Shown here piece after piece: positions 21,532 to 26,466 of a DNA stretch of 26,466 nt (positions are counted from its first letter, which is position 1; each line of letters begins with the position of its first letter). The stretch comes from a virus, in IMG/VR virus record IMGVR_UViG_3300033144_004569, positions 1 to 26,466 of that record; one strand, written 5' to 3'. Below the pieces are notes generated by a model that was not told the DNA's origin, did no database searches, and saw only the letters and a list, made by a program, of their open reading frames with translations. Position numbers and translations under genes: made by a program.

Positions 21532-22439
21532 GGTGCTTGATTTATTAATTGTTTAACTAAATAGTCTGCTTCGTCTTGATCCATGCTTCCAGGATCACGT
21601 TCAAGCTGGACAATGTGTACTTCTATTTCTTTGGTGTACCCACTCAATTCCAGCTTCATTTTTCTTGCCTGTGCCTGGGCTTGCTCTTCTGGATCATACA
21701 GGATGAACACTCTGTCGAATGCGTCCCTGATGGCCCGTAGTTGCTTCCTGGTGTATGTAATTCCAAAAGTGCCTGCAGCTGCTGGTCCGAAACGCCACAC
21801 ATCTGTGATACCTTCAACAATGAGTCCAGTGGATCCCCAGGATTCCTGCTTGCCGTAGAGAATGTGTTTGTGATGAATTTTTTCATACTCCTTAGGACAG
21901 GCCTTGTACTTAGCCATTTGCTTGTTGGTGGTGTCCCGACCCTGGAAGGTGACGATTTCACCATCCCACATAATCGGTGCAATGATTCGTAGTCGGTAAT
22001 CGGCTTCTCCCAGTCTGGACATGGGTCCGGTTGAGCGGAGATCCCACTCGGATTCCAATCTATCTGGATCAAATCCTCTATGTAGAAGGTATTGTTTGTG
22101 GTTAGGTAAGAGAGGACCGGTGCTGCTAGGGAATTTGAATGGTTTCTTGTCCCGCTGAAGACGGACCCTAGCCCTGCCATCGTGTCCCCCATACTCTTGA
22201 ATAAGTTTTTTGACTGTTTTTTCATCGACGTTTAATAGTTTAATTAGTGTATCCTTGGTTTGGAGGCTACCACATTGCCAGCAGTTGAAGTAATCGCCAT
22301 CCAGGTTGTACCCCAAGTGCATATGCTGCGTCACCTTACAGAATGGACAATCAGTTCCTATCCAGCCAGCCCTCACGTTTTTGTGACCGGCCTCGGCGTA
22401 GTCTACGCTGAAGTCATCGTATAGTTGTTTAATCTTCAC
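21528..22439 (-). CDS. DNA primase with zinc finger and TOPRIM domain
   Basis: A 303-residue DnaG/T7-type primase. The zinc-binding domain has CPFC (C31/C34) and CWQC (C53, C56) in the form CxxC-x18-CxxC. The TOPRIM core follows: the catalytic Glu in GLIVEGITDVW (E209) and the acid motif ILYDPEE (249-251). I start at GTG 22439-22437, which makes GTGA with the upstream stop; an upstream GTG at 22487 would overlap that gene by 52 bases. It makes RNA primers for the DnaB helicase at 16866-18431. It has no helicase domain, so it is a stand-alone primase. The stop overlaps the first lipoprotein start. Confidence 0.85.
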   Translation of the reverse strand: MKIKQLYDDFSVDYAEAGHKNVRAGWIGTDCPFCKVTQHMHLGYNLDGDYFNCWQCGSLQTKDTLIKLLNVDEKTVKKLIQEYGGHDGRARVRLQRDKKPFKFPSSTGPLLPNHKQYLLHRGFDPDRLESEWDLRSTGPMSRLGEADYRLRIIAPIMWDGEIVTFQGRDTTNKQMAKYKACPKEYEKIHHKHILYGKQESWGSTGLIVEGITDVWRFGPAAAGTFGITYTRKQLRAIRDAFDRVFILYDPEEQAQAQARKMKLELSGYTKEIEVHIVQLERDPGSMDQDEADYLVKQLINQAP

Positions 22440-22723
22440 TGAGGTATTCTTTTGATTAGAGAAACTAATACTTTGCGTATCCACCACCAGATCCTGGCAG
22501 GTTTTTTCTCGGGTGGTTCTATGTAGAGATGGTAACGGTTCTCTGTAAGCATGCCATGGATATTTTCTTTCCAGATCATACCGGCTTTACCACCCTCCAC
22601 ACCCCTCATGATCACGTAATTCAATCCCCGTTGTTGGATTAGGGCTTGGCACCAACCATCGGAGTAGTACAGGATAATGGTCCCTGGTTCAAATTCTACT
22701 ATGTCTTCAATTGTCAGGCTCAT
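22436..22723 (-). CDS. 95-residue hypothetical protein with amphipathic C-terminus
   Basis: The N-terminal 70 residues look like a small beta barrel (GTIILYYSDGWCQALIQQ, RGLNYVIMRGVEGG). The C-terminus is a basic aromatic helix (PARIWWWIRKVLVSLIKRIP) that could bind a membrane or a partner. The stop overlaps the primase GTG start. Leader before ATG 22723 is TAATT, AT-rich. Function unknown. Confidence 0.6.
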   Translation of the reverse strand: MSLTIEDIVEFEPGTIILYYSDGWCQALIQQRGLNYVIMRGVEGGKAGMIWKENIHGMLTENRYHLYIEPPEKKPARIWWWIRKVLVSLIKRIPQ

Positions 22724-22725
22724 AA

Positions 22726-23007
22726 TTATTCAGTTATTGGGAGTGGTTTGATTTGGTTTTTGCTACCAGGTAATATACCTGTCCGGATGAATTCTTTCAG
22801 GTCCATGCCAAACAGCATCTTGTCAAACACCATGTACTCCTTCCGGGAATGGCTGATCAGATACACCTTGCCATCCTCCTGCCGGACCTCTAGTTTGGAT
22901 CGGCAGTATACTCTGGGTTCATATGTTACACTGTGAGAGAATCCGTTTGCAGTCAGCAGTTTGCCGATGTCATTTGATCTTGGGTCAAAATGGATTTTTC
23001 GTGCCAT
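22726..23007 (-). CDS. 93-residue hypothetical protein
   Basis: A basic alpha/beta protein (ARKIHFDPRSNDIGKLLT, VYCRSKLEVRQEDGKVYLI) with a C-terminal helical part. It begins 2 bases after the stop of the 54-residue gene and ends 2 bases before the next ATG, the normal packing of the region. No recognisable motif. Confidence 0.6.
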   Translation of the reverse strand: MARKIHFDPRSNDIGKLLTANGFSHSVTYEPRVYCRSKLEVRQEDGKVYLISHSRKEYMVFDKMLFGMDLKEFIRTGILPGSKNQIKPLPITE

Positions 23008-23009
23008 GG

Positions 23010-23174
23010 TTAAATGAGTTTAAGTGTTTCCAGTTTTCTTGTAAAGTCCATACGATCCAGTGGGTGGCAGTTGCAAAGCAATTCTCTAATGTGGAGCTTT
23101 TCAAGATGATCCCTGGTCAGATGCTTATTGTATCCATGGATGTGTGTGTACATCAGTTCTCTAATTTCTTTCAT
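23010..23174 (-). CDS. 54-residue His/Cys-containing hypothetical protein
   Basis: A short gene from ATG 23174-23172 to TAA 23012-23010, coupled to the helicase stop by ATGA. It is helical and basic with several His and one CNC (YTHIHGYNKHLTRDHLEK, ELLCNCHPL), so metal binding is possible. It follows the SNF2-type helicase directly and may be its small partner; no evidence beyond position. Confidence 0.55.
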   Translation of the reverse strand: MKEIRELMYTHIHGYNKHLTRDHLEKLHIRELLCNCHPLDRMDFTRKLETLKLI

Positions 23175-24817
23175 GATTCTAAGTATTCGTTTATTAATTC
23201 AGTTAACATTGATTGTTGTGGAACTTCGGCACCATCGGTCACCGCCGCAATCACCTTGGCTTTTCGGTCCAGTAACATGGCCATTTTTTCATCGATGGTA
23301 TCCTGGGCCAGCAGGAAGTGGACCGTGACATTGTTTTCCTGCCCTATACGGAGCAATCTGTCCTCTGCCTGTACCATGTCACCCGGAGTTTGTGGAAGCT
23401 CCAGAAACGCGACGTGGCTGGCTGCAAAGAGATCGATGGCCACGCCAGCTGCTTGGATGTTGCCCACGAACAGTTTAATCTTGCCTGATGTTTGGAAACT
23501 GGTATAGGCATCCTCCTTCTGTTGGGCAGACATACCACCTACGATTTTTACCGCGATGTCACCGAAGTGCTCCATCAAGTCATGGGCTACATTCCTATGG
23601 ACACAGAACACAACGAGCTTGTCTTCCACTTCCAGGAAATCTTCTATCCACTGGATGCAGTGTTTAATTTTGCCTTGGATCGCAAGTTGCTTGAGCATCG
23701 CGACTTGTACGAGGTGTTGTGCGGCACCAGCTTTCTCAACAGCTTCCTCACCCTTTTTTCCTCGGAGATAATCGATGAAGTTCAACTCAGCATCCCTGTA
23801 TTCTGTTTTGTTATCCAATGGCATGGGTACAAAGGTTCTGGTTTTTGTAGGCAGATCGGGAAGTACCTCTTTTTTCAGTCTGCGAATCATACAGTTATCG
23901 GTCAGGAGTTTGTGCAGTTCCTTGGTGTTGGATGCACCTGTCCAGTCCCAGCCAAAGCCATTGTGCTTTAATCCACAGTACTTTTTATAGAATGGCCATG
24001 GTTCGGGAAGAAGCAGGGGATCCACTAGCTTGACACCGTTGTAGATCTCAGCCGGTCTGTTTTTTATCGGGGTACCGGAGAGACAGATGACATGGTCTAT
24101 GCCCTTGGCCAGTCGCTTAACTGCCTTGGTGCGCTTGGCCTTGTTGTTTTTAATATAGTGACACTCGTCAATAATCACAGCCTTGGGATTTATTTTCTGT
24201 AGAAATGGTATCCAGCTGCTGAGTATGTCGTAGTTTATAACATAGATCTCCCTAAAAACATTCTCCCAGTATTTTTTTAGTGTGCTTGGTCCAGGTTGTG
24301 TGCCATGGAGAGCTACGGCTTTTGGATCAGCCATCCAGTCCTGGGCTTCCCTCACCCATTTAAGTTTAGCCACAGCAGGTACTACAATCACTGCAGGTCT
24401 GAGTTCAGGATGCAGCTGGAGCCATGCCAGTGCTTGAATTGTCTTACCTAATCCCATTTCATCAGCGACCAGGGCCCTGCCACCACGAGACTCGATGAAC
24501 TCCACACCTACCTGTTGGAAAGGATAGAGCGTTTTTTTCAGTCCTTTAATTTCTGGACCCTGTTTAATTTTCGTGGCCGGTTTAATTTTCGTATAGTTGT
24601 CGAATCGGGGATCCATTTCAAATCCCCACTCAGTTAACAGCTTCAAGGCTCCTGTGGTCATGGTACAGGTCCAGCACTTTTGATCACTGTGCCATCTCCT
24701 GTCCTTGAGCATGTGCATGTGCTGGACATCAACCTTGTTGTAAGGGAAGCTGATTTGGATGCCCAAGTCACCGGTTGATTTGAATGATATGAGTTTAGCT
24801 GTTCGCATCACTATCAC
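23171..24817 (-). CDS. SNF2-family DNA translocase, SMARCAL1-like
   Basis: A 548-residue SF2 ATPase. An N-terminal segment (HMLKDRRWHSDQKCWTCTM, about 35-53) resembles the HARP-type annealing domain of SMARCAL1-like proteins. The helicase core: DEMGLGKT (motif I, 119-126), VINYD, IIDECH (motif II, 215-220), LSGTP (motif III, 246-250), and in the second lobe GNIQAAGVAID with QAEDRLLRIGQ (motif VI). Such enzymes remodel branched DNA and forks by translocation rather than unwinding. A phage copy may restart forks or displace host proteins. The start GTG 24817 makes GTGA with the previous stop; ATG 24808 is an equally good start three codons on. Confidence 0.9.
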   Translation of the reverse strand: MIVMRTAKLISFKSTGDLGIQISFPYNKVDVQHMHMLKDRRWHSDQKCWTCTMTTGALKLLTEWGFEMDPRFDNYTKIKPATKIKQGPEIKGLKKTLYPFQQVGVEFIESRGGRALVADEMGLGKTIQALAWLQLHPELRPAVIVVPAVAKLKWVREAQDWMADPKAVALHGTQPGPSTLKKYWENVFREIYVINYDILSSWIPFLQKINPKAVIIDECHYIKNNKAKRTKAVKRLAKGIDHVICLSGTPIKNRPAEIYNGVKLVDPLLLPEPWPFYKKYCGLKHNGFGWDWTGASNTKELHKLLTDNCMIRRLKKEVLPDLPTKTRTFVPMPLDNKTEYRDAELNFIDYLRGKKGEEAVEKAGAAQHLVQVAMLKQLAIQGKIKHCIQWIEDFLEVEDKLVVFCVHRNVAHDLMEHFGDIAVKIVGGMSAQQKEDAYTSFQTSGKIKLFVGNIQAAGVAIDLFAASHVAFLELPQTPGDMVQAEDRLLRIGQENNVTVHFLLAQDTIDEKMAMLLDRKAKVIAAVTDGAEVPQQSMLTELINEYLES

Positions 24818-25050
24818 TTAACCATTTTGTTGAGTTCAACCTTAACCCTTCTTGCAGTTTCACCTCTCCATGTAGTGGCATTGGATAGGAAATAAACGAC
24901 AATTGATTTGGCACTATCAAACATAAACTTGTCCTCAACGCGAGTCAATGTAGACATTGCATCAAGGTAAGGTACTGCTCCGAAGTAAACTTTTTTCCAG
25001 TCTCTGCGGATCTCGGCAGCGATTTCATAAAGAGGTCTTGTTGCTTCCAT
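24814..25050 (-). CDS. 78-residue hypothetical protein
   Basis: I start at ATG 25050 (MEATRPLYEIAAEIRRDWKK), which is preceded by the AATTAAACA leader seen at several other starts; a longer frame to 25095 would overlap the upstream gene. The protein is helical with a basic C-terminus (ETARRVKVELNKMVK) and a central YFLSNATTWRG segment. The stop overlaps the helicase start by GTGA. No domain recognised. Confidence 0.6.
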   Translation of the reverse strand: MEATRPLYEIAAEIRRDWKKVYFGAVPYLDAMSTLTRVEDKFMFDSAKSIVVYFLSNATTWRGETARRVKVELNKMVK

Positions 25051-25052
25051 TG

Positions 25053-25061
25053 TGTTTAATT
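25053..25061 (-). promoter_or_regulatory. AATTAAACA initiation leader
   Basis: Minus-strand AATTAAACA precedes ATG 25050 with a 2-base spacer. It is the reason for choosing this start over an upstream ATG inside the previous gene. Confidence 0.45.
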
Positions 25062-25066
25062 TTTGG

Positions 25067-25303
25067 TTATTCAAATGTTTTCTCATATGCATCATCTAAT
25101 CCATTCCACAAGGCAAATTCCGATTTAGGCCATACGAATGCGCCTGTCAATCCACCGGGAACATCACCATGTTCCTTGAGATACTTTGCAAATGCACTTG
25201 GTGTTACATCGTTTCGATGGGGATTACACTTGCGGTAATTCTCTTTGAATTTAGTCCATACCTTCCTTTCACGTAGAAAGGATTCAATTTTGGTTCTTTT
25301 CAT
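25067..25303 (-). CDS. 78-residue basic hypothetical protein
   Basis: A basic helical N-terminus (MKRTKIESFLRERKVWTKFK) is followed by PHRNDVTPSAFAKYLKEHG and a WPKSEFALWNGLDDAYE end. The pattern could be a small DNA- or RNA-binding protein, but no fold is identified. The ATG makes ATGA with the upstream zinc-ribbon gene, implying coupled translation. Confidence 0.55.
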   Translation of the reverse strand: MKRTKIESFLRERKVWTKFKENYRKCNPHRNDVTPSAFAKYLKEHGDVPGGLTGAFVWPKSEFALWNGLDDAYEKTFE

Positions 25304-25551
25304 GATCTTAATTTTTCCTCGTTTTTTTCCTCCTGCTTAAATTGCTTCTCCAAGTTGTATTTGGCCACATCTCCTGCGTTGTATTCATCCCGGTACCCAT
25401 CAGCATAGACTACCAGTTCATAATCGCAGATGAGGCACTTATAGCGTGTGCGACGGTATGCCTGACCTGTTCGATTTTTTCTCCTGGGCAGAGATTCAAC
25501 GAACTCCATCTCTACTCCCACGCATATTATACATGTTGGTATTACTTTCAT
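25300..25551 (-). CDS. zinc-ribbon hypothetical protein
   Basis: An 83-residue protein with two CxxC pairs, CIIC (C7/C10) and CLIC (C39/C42), separated by a basic loop (SLPRRKNRTGQAYRRTRY), a classic zinc-ribbon spacing. The C-terminus is highly charged and ends in KQEEKNEEKLRS. Zinc ribbons of this size occur in phage proteins that bind RNA polymerase or nucleic acid; the partner here is unknown. Confidence 0.65.
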   Translation of the reverse strand: MKVIPTCIICVGVEMEFVESLPRRKNRTGQAYRRTRYKCLICDYELVVYADGYRDEYNAGDVAKYNLEKQFKQEEKNEEKLRS

Positions 25552-25556
25552 GATTA

Positions 25557-25763
25557 TTATATTGTAAAATTAAATTTAGGATAGGAATAAATTTCATTTG
25601 TAAGGCGATTAACAATCTTATCAGCTGCGGCAAGCATCTCCGTATCATTTGGATCTCTGGCGATTTTTTCTAGTATTGCATTCCGATAACGATTCAAGGC
25701 AACAGCAATAAGAACAACTTCCTTGTAATGCAGTGTCGTATGAATTTTTTCATTGATTGTCAT
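25557..25763 (-). CDS. 68-residue helical hypothetical protein
   Basis: A small helical protein (YKEVVLIAVALNRYRNAILE, MLAAADKIVNRLTNEIY). The start ATG 25763 has the AATTAAACAG leader, two bases upstream. No Cys and no motif recognised. It belongs to the set of small early-type genes at this end. Confidence 0.55.
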   Translation of the reverse strand: MTINEKIHTTLHYKEVVLIAVALNRYRNAILEKIARDPNDTEMLAAADKIVNRLTNEIYSYPKFNFTI

Positions 25764-25765
25764 AG

Positions 25766-25775
25766 CTGTTTAATT
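25766..25775 (-). promoter_or_regulatory. AATTAAACAG initiation leader
   Basis: Minus-strand AATTAAACAG lies two bases before ATG 25763, in a gap of 12 bases between stop and start, so nearly the whole gap is the leader. Confidence 0.5.
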
Positions 25776-25925
25776 TTAGAATAGTTCGAAAGTTGCTTTT
25801 TGATAGCCACATTCCGGTTCCCAGCAACCTTTGCATGCACAGGGGTACCCATGTTCTTCAGTGAATGGAGCAGTGCACAGTGCACAAATCTCACCGTCTA
25901 CGATCATATCAGATATTTCTCCCAT
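25776..25925 (-). CDS. 49-residue Cys-rich zinc-binding protein
   Basis: A short gene from ATG 25925-25923 to TAA 25778-25776, with the AATTAAACAG leader. It contains six Cys (14, 17, 29, 31, 34, 39) around HGYPCACKGCWEPECG, typical of a small zinc-binding phage peptide. I recall similar short ICALC-x-HGYP peptides in other phages, function unknown. It probably folds only with metal bound. Confidence 0.6.
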   Translation of the reverse strand: MGEISDMIVDGEICALCTAPFTEEHGYPCACKGCWEPECGYQKATFELF

Positions 25926-25927
25926 AA

Positions 25928-25937
25928 CTGTTTAATT
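25928..25937 (-). promoter_or_regulatory. AATTAAACAG initiation leader
   Basis: Minus-strand AATTAAACAG lies two bases before ATG 25925 of the Cys-rich peptide, in the short gap between genes. It decides the start of that small gene. Confidence 0.5.
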
Positions 25938-26236
25938 TAGATTAATGGTAACATTCGTGAAGGGTCATACCCACGACCGATTTTTTTATACGCGGTAATG
26001 AGATCCTTGCAGAGTTCATGACTATCCTCATTGCGCCCATCAAACCTGTACTCATCGCTGGCAACATATTCCATCCACTTCAGGCATAACCTTGTGAATG
26101 ATTGTTGCAGCGTCCTGTGCTCCCGGGACATTGCCTCGTTGAATCGGTCACCTTCGAGTGAATACGTATTTACAAAGTCAGTGATTTCTTCAACGAATTT
26201 TTCTAGGTGATTTTTAGTGAATGGTGAATTTTCCAT
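25937..26236 (-). CDS. 99-residue hypothetical protein
   Basis: A helical protein (NHLEKFVEEITDFVNTYSLE, MSREHRTLQQSFTRLCLKW) with an acidic centre (RFDGRNEDSHELCKD). The leader before ATG 26236 is AATTAAACAG, as for two other genes here. It starts 13 bases after the previous stop. No family recognised. Confidence 0.55.
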   Translation of the reverse strand: MENSPFTKNHLEKFVEEITDFVNTYSLEGDRFNEAMSREHRTLQQSFTRLCLKWMEYVASDEYRFDGRNEDSHELCKDLITAYKKIGRGYDPSRMLPLI

Positions 26237-26238
26237 GA

Positions 26239-26248
26239 CTGTTTAATT
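26239..26248 (-). promoter_or_regulatory. AATTAAACAG initiation leader
   Basis: The minus strand reads AATTAAACAG two bases before ATG 26236. There is no Shine-Dalgarno sequence. The same string precedes three further starts in this end of the window. Confidence 0.5.
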
Positions 26249-26249
26249 T

Positions 26250-26453
26250 TTATTCACAGGACAATTCCCATGCCTGTACATTTTCATGAATATGATGTGC
26301 AATCTCTTCTGAGTTCATGTCGTGGTTCAGATTCTCAATAACAAACCAAGCCAGTTTTTCAGGGTCATTTAATTCTCCGTCATTTTGTTGGCGTAATTCA
26401 AATGCACTGACACCATACGCCCGTTGACAATACTTTTCAGCCTGTCCCAGCAT
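26250..26453 (-). CDS. 67-residue hypothetical protein, start near window edge
   Basis: A helical acidic protein (ELRQQNDGELNDPEKLAWFV, EEIAHHIHENVQAWELSCE). I use ATG 26453, but the frame remains open to the window edge (codons for PRTF precede it), so the true start may lie outside. Ends at TAA 26252-26250. Function unknown. Confidence 0.5.
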   Translation of the reverse strand: MLGQAEKYCQRAYGVSAFELRQQNDGELNDPEKLAWFVIENLNHDMNSEEIAHHIHENVQAWELSCE

Positions 26454-26466
26454 AAATGTACGTGGC

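Noticed and set aside
21656-22225. Minus-strand frame of 189 codons
   Set aside because: A second-frame reading of the primase; unlike the methyltransferase case it holds no recognisable motif.
21528-22487. Primase start at GTG 22487
   Set aside because: It overlaps the previous gene by 52 bases, while GTG 22439 makes the standard 4-base overlap and keeps the zinc finger.

Overview
The window looks like the DNA replication and recombination module of a tailed double-stranded DNA phage. Every supported gene lies on the minus strand, so transcription runs from high to low coordinates. The genes are packed almost without gaps. About twenty neighbouring pairs share a 4-base ATGA or GTGA stop/start overlap, and several others overlap by 10 to 60 bases. 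No structural cluster, integrase, tRNA, insertion sequence or CRISPR array was seen. A Bacteroidota (FCB group) host is suggested by three signs: a promoter matching the TTG / TAnnTTTG form, start codons preceded by A-rich AATTAAACA-type leaders instead of Shine-Dalgarno sequences, and small lipoproteins with lipoboxes such as FSGC followed by acidic residues. The host is an inference; no marker gene fixes it.

Reading in the direction of transcription: 26453-24814 holds small early-type genes, several Cys-rich. Next come a SNF2/SMARCAL1-like helicase (24817-23171), three small genes, and a zinc-finger/TOPRIM primase (22439-21528). Three lipoproteins and a 38-residue membrane peptide follow (21531-20620). 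The only clear intergenic region (20413-20619) contains the promoter and a hairpin with a T-run ending 18 bases before the next start codon. A second operon then begins: a winged-helix initiator or helicase-loader candidate, a C5-cytosine methyltransferase, a DnaB-type helicase, a Glu/Pro-rich protein, a uracil-DNA glycosylase fused to a 3'-5' exonuclease, two ParB-like proteins and a family A polymerase domain. After two envelope-type genes (one a membrane protein, one with a twin-arginine signal and a tail-tube-like domain) come a UvsY-like mediator candidate, a gp32-like ssDNA-binding protein, a ribbon-helix-helix protein, a UvsX/RecA recombinase and a RuvC-like resolvase. The last stretch has a Rad50/SbcC ATPase split into two genes around an SbcD/Mre11 nuclease, a DnaA domain IV protein with a zinc ribbon, and unknown or membrane genes.

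Together these encode most of a self-sufficient replisome with T4-like recombination-dependent replication: initiator/loader, DnaB, primase, SSB, polymerase with proofreading, UvsX/UvsY/gp32, gp46/gp47 and a resolvase. The most striking points are the proteins that are split or fused compared with their usual form (polymerase, Rad50), a methyltransferase gene whose second frame is also open and resembles a recurring phage protein, a Tat-signal protein with a tail-tube-like domain inside the replication genes, and an attenuator-like leader ahead of the core replication operon. The least certain calls are the small hypothetical genes, the UvsY-like assignment and the second frame of the methyltransferase.
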